A stretch of 64,000 nt of DNA from Clostridia bacterium (lineage in GTDB: Bacteria; Bacillota; Clostridia; UMGS1810): assembly GCA_017621495.1 (NCBI GenBank), contig JAGATB010000030.1, forward strand, positions 1 to 64,000. Reading direction: 5' to 3'. How positions within the stretch are numbered: the first letter of the stretch is position 1; every line of letters starts with the position of its first letter. Position numbers and translations under genes: made by a program. This document shows positions 9,057 to 17,468 of this stretch, one piece after another. The notes beneath the pieces are model-generated. The model was not told the DNA's origin. It did not search any database and was given only the letters and a program-made list of their open reading frames with translations.

Positions 9057-9114
9057 GAATGACCTGCGTGTCGCTCCGAGGGGATACCGTCTGCGGAATG
9101 ACACATAGGTCATT
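9057..9114. repeat. 58-bp palindromic REP-like element
   Basis: The outer arms GAATGACCTGCGTGTC (9057-9072) and GACACATAGGTCATTC (9099-9114) are inverted copies with a GC-rich centre. It sits in the 231-base gap between the carboxypeptidase and Na/Pi symporter genes, which is otherwise AT-rich. Its higher GC and symmetry suggest a dispersed palindromic or MITE-like element. Confidence 0.6.
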
Positions 9115-9142
9115 CCCTACGTGTGATACATATTATGAAATT

Positions 9143-10894
9143 TTATATAGAATACTTCGCTTTATACTCTGCATACTTAGCGGCAAAGTCATTTTCGCCG
9201 TCTACCTTTACGTGACTTAAGTATTCATGAGTTTCAAAGCTGCCGTGGGCAATTTCCAACATACACACCGCTATATTTGAGCAGTGGTCTGCTATTCTCT
9301 CACAGTTAGTGAGTATATCCGACAGTATGAAACCATACTCCACGGTGCAGTGACCCTCTTTGAGTCTCTGTATGTGGCTCGCCTTAATCTTATGCTTCAG
9401 TCTGTCTATAACCTGCTCCAAAGGCTCTACCAGCTTGGCACTCTCCAGGTCTTCGCTTGTAAGTGAATCGGTAGTGAGCTTTAATATATCGCACACTGCG
9501 TTTATGATTATACCCAAATCATGCTTGGCATCCTTAGAAAACTCTATCTGCTTTTCGTGCATTTCCTGAGCTACCTCCAGGAGGTTTACCGAGTGGTCGC
9601 TCATACGCTCCACATCGCCGATTACATGCAAAAGCTCTGTCACAGCTTTGGAATCCTTATCTGTAAGGCTTCTTGCAGATAGCTTTACCAGATATGTGCT
9701 GAGCTTATCTTCATATTTATCTACCAGGGCTTCGCTGTCTACTATGGACTTGACCTTCTTCTGGTCAAAGGAGTTTATCATGGAGGTGGCATCCAGTATA
9801 GCCTTCTTGGTGATATCAGCCATGTCACACACCAATTCCTGACATTTCTCTACAGCAAATCCGGGCATCTCCAGGAATCTGTCGTCCAAAGTACCGAATA
9901 TATCGCCTTCTTCCCTCTTGGAGCCCTTGATGGACTTCACTGTCAGCTTTTCAATTGCTGTACAGAACGGAATAAGTATTATAGTAGAGATTATATTAAA
10001 GAGTGTATGAAACACTGCTATATTAAATGCCGATACATAGTTATCCATAAAGGCAAAATCGATAACTGCATGAAGTATATAGAATACACTGGCAACTATA
10101 ACCACGCCTATCATCTTGATATACACGCAGGCTATAGCCACTCTCTTGGAATCTGTGTTACCGCTTATGGATGAGAGCACAGGAGTAATGGTTGTGCCTA
10201 TATTCTGACCCAGTATAATCGGAATAGCAATTGAATAGGGTATGGTACCCGTAATTGCCAGTGCCTGCAGTATACCAACCGATGCAGACGATGACTGTAT
10301 AATCGCCGTGAGAAGTGTACCCGTAAGTATACCGAGAATGGGATTTTCAAACATAACCAGAACCTCAGCAAATGCAGGGCTGTCCTTTAAGCCGTCCATA
10401 GAACCGCTCATAGTCTCCATACCAAACATAAGCACTGCAAATCCCAGAAGTATAGTACCTATATCCCTCTTCTTACTGGTTTTGGATACCATAGTCATAA
10501 TGACACCTGCCGCAGCAAGGATAGGTGTAAATGATGCAGGCTTAAATATCTTAATCCAGAAGGTATCTCCGCTTAATCCCGAAAGGCTGAGCAGCCATGA
10601 AGTAACAGTAGTACCTACATTGGCACCCATTATGATGCCTATAGTCTGCCCGAGCTTCATAATGCCGGAATTAACAAATCCTACGAGCATTACGGTAGTA
10701 GCCGATGATGACTGGATAACCGCCGTAACAAAGAATCCCAGCAAAAATCCCTTAAAACGGTTGGATGTGAGCTTAGCGAGGAAGGATTCCAGCTTACCGC
10801 CGGCAAGCTTTTTTAAGCTGTCGCCCATTACATCCATACCGTAAAGGAAAAGTGCCAGACCGCCTATCAGGGTCAATACATTAAAAAAATCCAT
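9143..10894 (-). CDS. Na/Pi cotransporter family protein with PhoU-like domain
   Basis: This 583-residue protein has two Na/Pi-cotransporter membrane repeats, each with the QSSSATTVM or QSSSASVG signature (near residues 60 and 200). A cytoplasmic PhoU-like helical domain follows from about residue 350 (GDVERMSDHSVNLLEVAQ, CERIADHCSNIAV). It should import phosphate using the sodium gradient, which fits with the sodium-exporting decarboxylase encoded nearby. ACGGAGGAAAGTT precedes the ATG. It stands alone between the carboxypeptidase and spo0A. Confidence 0.93.
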   Translation of the reverse strand: MDFFNVLTLIGGLALFLYGMDVMGDSLKKLAGGKLESFLAKLTSNRFKGFLLGFFVTAVIQSSSATTVMLVGFVNSGIMKLGQTIGIIMGANVGTTVTSWLLSLSGLSGDTFWIKIFKPASFTPILAAAGVIMTMVSKTSKKRDIGTILLGFAVLMFGMETMSGSMDGLKDSPAFAEVLVMFENPILGILTGTLLTAIIQSSSASVGILQALAITGTIPYSIAIPIILGQNIGTTITPVLSSISGNTDSKRVAIACVYIKMIGVVIVASVFYILHAVIDFAFMDNYVSAFNIAVFHTLFNIISTIILIPFCTAIEKLTVKSIKGSKREEGDIFGTLDDRFLEMPGFAVEKCQELVCDMADITKKAILDATSMINSFDQKKVKSIVDSEALVDKYEDKLSTYLVKLSARSLTDKDSKAVTELLHVIGDVERMSDHSVNLLEVAQEMHEKQIEFSKDAKHDLGIIINAVCDILKLTTDSLTSEDLESAKLVEPLEQVIDRLKHKIKASHIQRLKEGHCTVEYGFILSDILTNCERIADHCSNIAVCMLEIAHGSFETHEYLSHVKVDGENDFAAKYAEYKAKYSI

Positions 10895-11014
10895 AACTTT
10901 CCTCCGTAAGTAAAATTAATGTAAATTACATATTAATTATAAATGATAACATGTAAAATTCACTATCAATTCTACCTTAAATTTATGTAAAATTTTACGG
11001 AGGAGTGTGTTTTA

Positions 11015-11788
11015 TCAGCTTACCTTCATTTCCAGGCGGATTTTATCTGCAATCATTGCTATGAATTCGCTGTTGGTGGGCTTACCTCTGGTGCTGAGGA
11101 TTGTATAGCCGAAAAGCTCATTAAGTATATCCGGATTTCCTCTGTCCCATGCTACCTCTATAGCGTGTCGTATAGCTCTCTCCACTCTTGATGAGGTGGT
11201 GTTGTAGTGCTTTGCCACCGTGGGGTACAAAAACTTAGTGATGGAGTTTATGGCGTCCATATCCTCTATTACCATCATGATGGCGTCTCTTATATATTGA
11301 TAGCCCTTAATATGTGCCGGTACACCCAATTGCTGAATATACATTGTGATATTGGTCTCCAAATCCTTGGAATGTGCACTGCCCGCGGCGCCGGTATCCT
11401 TGGTTTTGTCACTTAATATATCATCTATCCTGTCGCACAGAGCCTGCATATCAAAAGGCTTGATAAAGTAAAACTCCGCCCCCAGCCTTGTGGCATTGGT
11501 AATTATAGAATCGTACCCGCTGGCGGAGAACACTATAATCTTGGGCTTCTTTACCAAAGCATTGTTGTTGGCAATTCTGCTAAGGAGTGTAAGCCCGTCC
11601 ATAACCGGCATCACAATATCGGTAAGGAGTAAATCCGGTTTGGTCTCCAACACCATCTCATAACCGCTCTTGCCGTCATAGGCGGTACCTATCACATCGT
11701 AGTTTTCATTTGCGGACAAAAATTCACGTATATTTTCGCAAAATTCTCTGTTATCATCCACAATCAGAATGGTTTTCTTCTTTTTCAT
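11015..11788 (-). CDS. spo0A: Sporulation master regulator Spo0A
   Basis: A 257-residue response regulator. The receiver domain has the acidic pocket D11/D12, phospho-acceptor D57 ([13 protein letters not shown]) and the conserved lysine K110 in FIKPFD. A linker leads to the Spo0A-specific DNA-binding domain ([19 protein letters not shown], then [21 protein letters not shown]). Phosphorylated Spo0A starts sporulation by binding TGTCGAA boxes. Translation starts at ATG 11788 after a strong GGGAGG; that site lies inside a predicted hairpin (11795-11857). A 0A box lies upstream at 11960-11966. Confidence 0.98.
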   Translation of the reverse strand: MKKKKTILIVDDNREFCENIREFLSANENYDVIGTAYDGKSGYEMVLETKPDLLLTDIVMPVMDGLTLLSRIANNNALVKKPKIIVFSASGYDSIITNATRLGAEFYFIKPFDMQALCDRIDDILSDKTKDTGAAGSAHSKDLETNITMYIQQLGVPAHIKGYQYIRDAIMMVIEDMDAINSITKFLYPTVAKHYNTTSSRVERAIRHAIEVAWDRGNPDILNELFGYTILSTRGKPTNSEFIAMIADKIRLEMKVS

Positions 11789-11794
11789 CTAAAA

Positions 11795-11857
11795 TAACCT
11801 CCCAAAAAAATTTAAAATATTTCAAAACTTTATGTTTATTTTAAATGCGGGAGGTTA
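11795..11857 (-). promoter_or_regulatory. Predicted Shine-Dalgarno-sequestering hairpin in the spo0A leader
   Basis: In the minus-strand transcript TAACCTCCC (11849-11857) is fully complementary to GGGAGGTTA (11795-11803), which contains the spo0A ribosome binding site. Between them ATTTAAAATA (11837-11846) pairs perfectly with TATTTTAAAT (11810-11819), leaving a 17-base loop. The two stems (9 and 10 bp) are separated by an asymmetric internal loop. If transcribed, this would hide the ribosome binding site. A promoter that starts downstream of 11849 would remove the upstream arm. Confidence 0.6.
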
Positions 11858-11866
11858 ATTTGACAA
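11838..11866 (-). promoter_or_regulatory. Possible sigma-A promoter of spo0A
   Basis: On the minus strand TTGTCA (11861-11866) and TAAAAT (11838-11843) are 17 bases apart, about 50 bases before the start codon. The fit is moderate in an AT-rich stretch. A transcript from here would begin near 11831 and lack the anti-Shine-Dalgarno arm, so promoter choice could decide whether the hairpin forms. Confidence 0.4.
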
Positions 11867-11959
11867 CAAAGTTTTTTAATACTGTCAAATGACGATATAT
11901 TGTGTCACATTAAAACGGCATTTGGCTTTTTTCTACAAAATTTGCAAATTTTTGAACTT

Positions 11960-11966
11960 TTCGACA
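11960..11966 (-). promoter_or_regulatory. 0A box upstream of spo0A
   Basis: The heptamer TGTCGAA, the consensus Spo0A binding site, occurs on the minus strand 172 bases before the spo0A start codon. Autoregulation of spo0A through 0A boxes is known from Bacillus. A 7-base match can arise by chance, so position is the main support. Confidence 0.45.
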
Positions 11967-12021
11967 ATCAAAATCCAAGATATTTGAACTTCAAATTAAT
12001 GTATCATATCTTAAAACAGGA

Positions 12022-12057
12022 CAAAAAAATACCTTGCATCCGATCAGAATGCAAGGT
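12022..12057 (-). terminator. Intrinsic terminator after the M23 gene
   Basis: On the minus strand ACCTTGCAT pairs with ATGCAAGGT around an 8-9 base loop and is followed by ATTTTTTTG. It ends the spoIID-M23 operon. The remaining 150 or so bases up to the spo0A leader are AT-rich and contain the 0A box. Confidence 0.88.
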
Positions 12058-12112
12058 TTGTAGACTTTTATCAGCTTTTTTATTTATTAACTGCGATATT
12101 TCAATTTATATC

Positions 12113-12850
12113 TTACTTTATAACGAAGTAATCAGCAGGATTGACGTACTCATCATCCAATGTCATTTCAATATGCAGATGGGTATCGTCAGCTGTTTCA
12201 AAAAGAGCTGTATCCCCTACTGTGGAAATAACCTCCCCTTTTTTTACATTTTTGCCGATACGCACCATATCCGTACCGGAAAGATTGGAGTATGTGCTTT
12301 TAATACCGTTTTCATGGTCTATGGTTATAGTAAATCCGTATCTGAAGTCATTGGTGGTATTGGATATAACTCCGTCTGCTACTGCACACACCTCTGCGCC
12401 TAATGGAGCAGCTATGTCAACACCGTTATGGACACGCCAATCCTCCAGCGTTTCGGAATACAGGGGTATATGATTTGAGAATTCCTTCAGCACACCTCCG
12501 CTTAGGGGCGCAGAATAAGTTATGGGAGAAGATGAGACTTCAATTGTTTCTTCGGTTGTTTCATTAACTTCGTCAACAGGCTCTGATGTTTGCGTTGGGG
12601 GGTCGACCTCTATTATTTTTTCTTCAATCCGGGGCTTGGAGCTCACCTCATCCAAATTATCATCTGCTGCAGCTACAGGTGTATCGGGGATGCTGTCCCT
12701 CTTAGTTTCCATTACCGTATCGGAGAGCAGCGACACTGCGGTTATGGTTATAAATGCAGCTGCTATACATGCCGCTACCAAGCCGGCTGATACAGCCTTT
12801 TCCTTGCCGGAGGAGGTTGTTTTATAAGATTTCACTATTTGCTTCTTCAT
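12113..12850 (-). CDS. spoIIQ: SpoIIQ-like M23 (LytM) family protein
   Basis: A 245-residue protein with a short cytoplasmic N-terminus, one membrane segment (residues about 20-43), an acidic linker rich in Glu/Thr/Ser, and a C-terminal LytM domain. The zinc ligands of an active M23 peptidase look present: H141 and D145 in HNGVDIAAP, and H224/H226 in HLHIEM; the motif usually written YxHL reads YSNL here. It lies 45 bases after spoIID, the same order as spoIID-spoIIQ in clostridia, so it probably forms the SpoIIQ half of the forespore-mother cell channel. AAAGGA precedes the ATG at 12850; the ATG at 12883 lacks a site. Confidence 0.85.
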   Translation of the reverse strand: MKKQIVKSYKTTSSGKEKAVSAGLVAACIAAAFITITAVSLLSDTVMETKRDSIPDTPVAAADDNLDEVSSKPRIEEKIIEVDPPTQTSEPVDEVNETTEETIEVSSSPITYSAPLSGGVLKEFSNHIPLYSETLEDWRVHNGVDIAAPLGAEVCAVADGVISNTTNDFRYGFTITIDHENGIKSTYSNLSGTDMVRIGKNVKKGEVISTVGDTALFETADDTHLHIEMTLDDEYVNPADYFVIK

Positions 12851-12895
12851 CAATCCACGTCCTTTCAGATTGATTTTTTCCATATATAAGCTTTT

Positions 12896-13858
12896 TTATT
12901 CCTTGATATCACTTAAATATCCCAATTCTATGCCCGTGTAGTATTTTTTAAGAATTTCATCATAGGTATAACCCTCCTTGGCATAATAGTTAGCACCGTA
13001 TTGACTCATGCCTACTCCGTGACCGTAGCCCCTTACCTTAAATAAAATATATTCTTCACAGGGTACTGCTTCAAAGCAGGCAGATTTTAGGTTGAAGAGC
13101 TTTCTGATATCCGTTCCCTTCAGCCTGCGATTGCCGATTTCTATGGTCTCAACAGCACCGCCCTGAGTTTTGGCTGATTTTCCCAGGATTTTTTCGCTGA
13201 AATCAACATTGTACTCTTTGCGGAGCTTTTCTTTAAACTCGTCTAACGGAACCCTGACTTCAGATGCATAATCCGGCACCTTCAAATCTCCGGGGCTTTC
13301 TACACTTTTTAGATAACTCACGCTGCCGCCCCATACATCGGTGGCATCTTCGGTGCGTCCCGGAGAATAAGCATGAAATACCGCCTTTATAGGTTCACTG
13401 TCGTAGAGTGCCACTATATTTTGAGTATCGCTTACGGCTTTTTTGCATTTTTTCAACAGAGAACTTGCATTTTTGCCCCATTTCTTTTTAGCTTCATCTA
13501 TGGTTATATATGCCTGACAATGTGTATAATCCGTACAGATATCCGCACCGTTTTCATGAGATTTATCCGAGCCGGAGAGCACCTTCTCTATGGTGTACGT
13601 CCTTGCTGCCACAGCCTGCGCCTTAAGTGCCTCAATCTCAAACGAAGCGGGCATTTCTGCAGCAATTACCCCTAATATATACTCATCTGTATCCATGCTT
13701 TTTACCTTATCCTCCGATGCAAAATACACATCTATCGTGCTGTGTATTTTGCTGCCGTCATCCATATCTCCATTGCCTGTAAACAAAGCATTATAGCACA
13801 GGGGTATTGCTATAACCGAAAGCAACAAAATTGCAACCCAAATCAAAATATATTTCAA
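12896..13858 (-). CDS. spoIID: Stage II sporulation protein D, engulfment glycosylase
   Basis: The 320-residue protein has an N-terminal membrane anchor (ILIWVAILLLSVIAIPLCY) and the SpoIID domain, with LGVIAAEMPASFEIEALKAQ carrying the catalytic glutamate. AVAARTYT and the C-terminal GYGHGVGMSQYGA complete the signature. SpoIID is a lytic transglycosylase that works with SpoIIM and SpoIIP during engulfment. The start is TTG, set by GAGGTGAATT. It is the first gene of a two-gene operon with the SpoIIQ-like gene; I did not find a convincing sigma-E promoter in the AT-rich upstream sequence. Confidence 0.96.
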   Translation of the reverse strand: MKYILIWVAILLLSVIAIPLCYNALFTGNGDMDDGSKIHSTIDVYFASEDKVKSMDTDEYILGVIAAEMPASFEIEALKAQAVAARTYTIEKVLSGSDKSHENGADICTDYTHCQAYITIDEAKKKWGKNASSLLKKCKKAVSDTQNIVALYDSEPIKAVFHAYSPGRTEDATDVWGGSVSYLKSVESPGDLKVPDYASEVRVPLDEFKEKLRKEYNVDFSEKILGKSAKTQGGAVETIEIGNRRLKGTDIRKLFNLKSACFEAVPCEEYILFKVRGYGHGVGMSQYGANYYAKEGYTYDEILKKYYTGIELGYLSDIKE

Positions 13859-13958
13859 AATTCACCTCTTAAGAATGTAAATAATATCCAAAAAATTAAT
13901 ATTGTTCAATATTAATATATAAAAAAACATCAAATATTATAACATAAAAATATTTTGG

Positions 13959-13987
13959 TTGAAAATATTTAATAAAAATGTTATAAT
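13959..13987 (+). promoter_or_regulatory. Sigma-A promoter of citrate synthase
   Basis: TTGAAA (13959-13964) and the perfect -10 box TATAAT (13982-13987) are separated by exactly 17 bases. The start codon is 40 bases downstream, behind AAGGAGG. The surrounding sequence is strongly AT-rich. Confidence 0.85.
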
Positions 13988-14027
13988 TATTATATTGTAA
14001 GATCACTATCTAAGGAGGCTCCACATT

Positions 14028-15392
14028 ATGAGTGAAACCAAAAACACCAAAAACAAGTTTACAAATATTTGCGGAGACGCAGTAGAGTACTATCGTATAG
14101 ATAAAGATGACTACCTCACCTACCAGGTTAAGAGGGGTTTGAGAAACATGGACGGCTCCGGTGTACTCGCCGGTCTCACAAACGTAAGTGAGGTTCATGG
14201 CTACGTAGTAAGCGAAAGCGAAAAATCACCCATACATGGTGAGCTTTCATACAGAGGCTATAACATAAATGACCTTACCAAATCATTTGGTCTGGACAAC
14301 AGATTCGGCTTTGAGGAAGTTACATATCTGTTGCTGTTCGGTAAGCTTCCTACCAGGCAGGAGCTGGAGGATTACTGCAAGTTTCTGGCATACAGCAGGG
14401 ATTTGCCTGCATTCTTCACAGAGGATATGATATTAAAGTGCCCCAGCCGTGACATCATGAACAAGCTCTCCAGAAGTGTGCTGACACTGTACTCCTATGA
14501 CAAAAATCCCGACGACTGCTCGATTGAAAACGTACTTAAGCAGTCAATCAAGCTTCTGGCAAGGCTGCCCATCATAGCAGCCCACGCATACAGCACCAAA
14601 AGGCACTACTTTGACAACAAGAGCCTTATACTTCACAGACCCAAGGCTGAGCTGTCAATAGCAGAAAATTTACTCAGAATGCTGTCCAAAAACAAAGAAT
14701 TCACAGAAGAAGACGCACGCATACTTGATACCACCCTCATGCTCCATGCAGAGCACGGCGGCGGTAACAACAGTACATTTACCTGCAGAGTGCTTTCATC
14801 ATCGGGCACAGATACATACAGTGCCATAGGCAGTGCTATAAGCGCCCTCAAAGGCCCCAGACACGGCGGCGCCAACTCACAGGTAATGAAGATGATGGAC
14901 GATATACAAAAACACGTGAAAAATTGGGAAAGCAGAGACGAAGTATATAACTATCTGTGTAAGATAGTCCGTAAAGAAGCCAATGACCACAGCGGCCTTA
15001 TATATGGCATGGGTCACGCTGTATACACTCTGTCCGACCCCAGAGCAATCATCCTCAAAGAAAACGCAAAGAAGCTCGCAGACAGGCTCGGATATCAGGA
15101 GGAATTCAACCTCTACAACCTTATAGAAGAGCTTGGTCCCCAGGTATTTAAGGATGTGAAGAATCAGTCAAAGGTAATTTGCGCAAACGTGGATTTCTAC
15201 TCGGGATTTGTATATAAGATGCTCAAAATCCCACCGGAAATGTACACACCTCTCTTTGCGATTTCCAGAACCGCAGGCTGGTGTGCTCACAGAATGGAGG
15301 AAATAATCTCCGGCGGCAGGATTATCCGTCCTGCATACAAGAGTCTGTGCAGAAATTCCAGAGAATATATACCGATTGATGAAAGAGAATAA
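14028..15392 (+). CDS. citZ: Citrate synthase (Si type)
   Basis: The 454-residue protein carries the citrate synthase catalytic residues: histidine in HAEHGGGNNSTFT, histidine in GPRHGGANSQ, and GMGHAVYTLSDPRA. The R in AISRTAGWCAHRMEE is also conserved. It condenses oxaloacetate with acetyl-CoA. It is monocistronic, with its own promoter and the terminator at 15405-15445. Together with the oxaloacetate decarboxylase it competes for oxaloacetate; in anaerobes it usually feeds 2-oxoglutarate and glutamate synthesis. It is not the Re-type enzyme, which belongs to the isopropylmalate synthase family. Confidence 0.95.
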   Translation: MSETKNTKNKFTNICGDAVEYYRIDKDDYLTYQVKRGLRNMDGSGVLAGLTNVSEVHGYVVSESEKSPIHGELSYRGYNINDLTKSFGLDNRFGFEEVTYLLLFGKLPTRQELEDYCKFLAYSRDLPAFFTEDMILKCPSRDIMNKLSRSVLTLYSYDKNPDDCSIENVLKQSIKLLARLPIIAAHAYSTKRHYFDNKSLILHRPKAELSIAENLLRMLSKNKEFTEEDARILDTTLMLHAEHGGGNNSTFTCRVLSSSGTDTYSAIGSAISALKGPRHGGANSQVMKMMDDIQKHVKNWESRDEVYNYLCKIVRKEANDHSGLIYGMGHAVYTLSDPRAIILKENAKKLADRLGYQEEFNLYNLIEELGPQVFKDVKNQSKVICANVDFYSGFVYKMLKIPPEMYTPLFAISRTAGWCAHRMEEIISGGRIIRPAYKSLCRNSREYIPIDERE

Positions 15393-15404
15393 ATATTACT
15401 TAAA

Positions 15405-15445
15405 CAGAGGCAGTAAAAAAGTCGTGACTTTTTTTACTGCCTCTG
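15405..15445 (+). terminator. Bidirectional long-stem terminator
   Basis: CAGAGGCAGTAAAAAAGTC (15405-15423) pairs with GACTTTTTTTACTGCCTCTG (15426-15445). The A and T tracts lie within the stem, so it can act in both directions. It serves citrate synthase and, from the other side, the kinase gene whose stop is at 15450. The design matches 1873-1909. Confidence 0.8.
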
Positions 15446-15449
15446 TAGT

Positions 15450-17468
15450 TTATTCAAGCTCAAGTATATATACTTCACCGTCTATATAGTCATATGCGGC
15501 AAGTTTTTTTGAGGATACAACTTCATATATCCACTGCTTTTCCCAACCGCCCACATCACTGCCGTGATAGTGAATACCATCTTCCAGCTTAAAATACTTT
15601 CCTTCTTCAAAGGGAAGATTGTATTCGGTATGGGTAGAGCCGTCATCGTTTACATCATATTCCACGTAAAATCCGTCATCATTTGAATATCTGCCGGTAA
15701 ACGAATCGGAAAACTCAAAAATATCTTCTGAATTATTCTCTATTATCAGCCACCGTTCTGTAGTATTAAACTGAGAGTTACTGTCGTTGTAGCCGTCCAA
15801 TTCATTAAACAGCTGCAAAGCCTTGGTGTATTCTCCGTCTCGCTTATACTTCATTGCTTTGCCGTAGTCGCACTCCTTTACCATGTCCTCATCGTCCATG
15901 TCCTCAAAGAGTTTTTTTGCATCGTCAAACTTATCGTTTCTGTAAAGCTCCATCGCAGAATCATACCTGCATTCTTCTATAAGCTCTTCGGCATCTTCAT
16001 AACCGTTTTTTTGGAGCTTTTCCAGTATGGTAAGTGCCTTGTCCGCATCACCCTCATCATAAAGAGACTGCGCCTTGAGCATCATGCATTCATTTGCCTT
16101 ATCGTCTGAATCGGAATACCCCTTCTTCTTTAATGTTTCAAATATTTTCAGCGCTTTATCATAATTACCGTCCTCAAGCAGCGCATCGGCATTTTGATAA
16201 TCACATTTCATGACCATCTCTGCGGAATCTTTATACCACTCTATCTGCTGAAAAAGCTTCTTGGCAGAATCGTATTTATCGTCGCGGAGCTTCCGATCTG
16301 CTCTTACGTATATATCATTATAATGGTAGTTAACTCCGAATACCGTACCGCCTACACACAACAATACCGCCAGGATAACTGCAGCTATTATAGGTGTCTT
16401 CTTGATTTTCTTTTTAGGTTGGGGTACGAATGTAGGTTCGCTGCGGTAAGGCGTCATTGGAGGATTATATGTCCGGGCTGCAGGTGTGGCAGGCGCAGTA
16501 CGCATCACAGGATGGGGTGCAGGGTTGGGTCTGGGAGCGTATGACTCCGTGGTGAATTTACCCTCCAAAAGGTCCTCAAGACGTTTTCGCATCTGTTCCG
16601 GTGTCCGGTATCTGTTTTCGGGGATAAACTCACAAGCCTTGAGTATAATTTCCGACAAACGCGCATCGGCATTTGCCGGTGCAGGAATACGTGTGCCCCT
16701 CATTCTGGTCTCCAGAGCTTTCTCTCCGTCACCGAATGTCAAGCCCGTACGGAAAGGCTCTAAGTTATTATTAAGAAGCTTATACATCACTATACCCAGT
16801 GAATATATATCTGCAACTGCGGTGTAGTTTTCCCCTTTGAAAATTTCAGGTGCCATATAGGTGTAGGTACCCTTCTTAGACAAATTACTTCCGGTCTTTT
16901 CCAGTATACGTGCCACACCAAAATCACCGAGTTTAAAATCGCCTGTCTCCGAAACGAATATATTGGTGGGCTTAATATCTCTGTGTATTATATTATATTT
17001 TTTGCAGACCTCCAGAGCCTTGCATATATCGATGCCCAGTTTAATCACATTCTCACGTGTGTTATGGGTTTTGAAAAATTCGTTCATAGGCGTGAGCAGC
17101 TCCATGCGGATGAATATATCCCATCCGGGATAGTCTGCACGCTTTTTTACATCGTGATCCTCGTAGCTCACTATATTGCTGTTGCCCTTGAGCATGGACA
17201 TAAGCTGAAATTCTCTGATGTATTCCTGTACAGTTGAGTAAAATACCTTCTCTACGTCATCCTCGGACATCATATAGTTTTCTTTACGGAAATTTTCTAT
17301 TTCCGCTTCGGATGACGGTATGGTTATGATTTTCATAGCAGATTTAACTGTAGAAAAGTCATGTCTCTCCACCTCAAACACAGAGCCGAAGGCACCGCTG
17401 CCCAACTGCTTGGTTATGTACCATTTACCATCTATGGGTTCGTATTGTTTATAGTAATTTATATCCAT
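15450..17468 (-). CDS. Transmembrane Ser/Thr protein kinase with tetratricopeptide-like extracytoplasmic region
   Basis: This 672-residue protein has a complete Hanks-type kinase domain: GSGAFGSV glycine loop, K46 in AMKI, HRDIKPTN (H162-N170 region), DFG at 182-184, and YMAPE. A Pro-rich linker and one membrane helix (about 357-376) lead to an extracytoplasmic part. That part has four to five helical repeats of the type YDKALKIFETLKKKGYSDSDDKANECM, resembling TPR/Sel1 repeats, and a unique C-terminal domain. It lacks the PASTA domains of PrkC. Its start overlaps the phosphatase stop by 10 bases, so kinase and phosphatase act as a signalling pair. Confidence 0.92.
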   Translation of the reverse strand: MDINYYKQYEPIDGKWYITKQLGSGAFGSVFEVERHDFSTVKSAMKIITIPSSEAEIENFRKENYMMSEDDVEKVFYSTVQEYIREFQLMSMLKGNSNIVSYEDHDVKKRADYPGWDIFIRMELLTPMNEFFKTHNTRENVIKLGIDICKALEVCKKYNIIHRDIKPTNIFVSETGDFKLGDFGVARILEKTGSNLSKKGTYTYMAPEIFKGENYTAVADIYSLGIVMYKLLNNNLEPFRTGLTFGDGEKALETRMRGTRIPAPANADARLSEIILKACEFIPENRYRTPEQMRKRLEDLLEGKFTTESYAPRPNPAPHPVMRTAPATPAARTYNPPMTPYRSEPTFVPQPKKKIKKTPIIAAVILAVLLCVGGTVFGVNYHYNDIYVRADRKLRDDKYDSAKKLFQQIEWYKDSAEMVMKCDYQNADALLEDGNYDKALKIFETLKKKGYSDSDDKANECMMLKAQSLYDEGDADKALTILEKLQKNGYEDAEELIEECRYDSAMELYRNDKFDDAKKLFEDMDDEDMVKECDYGKAMKYKRDGEYTKALQLFNELDGYNDSNSQFNTTERWLIIENNSEDIFEFSDSFTGRYSNDDGFYVEYDVNDDGSTHTEYNLPFEEGKYFKLEDGIHYHGSDVGGWEKQWIYEVVSSKKLAAYDYIDGEVYILELE

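Noticed and set aside
13859-14027. A sigma-E promoter for spoIID
   Set aside because: The gap is very AT-rich and gives several weak ATA and CATA matches; none has both boxes at the right distance.
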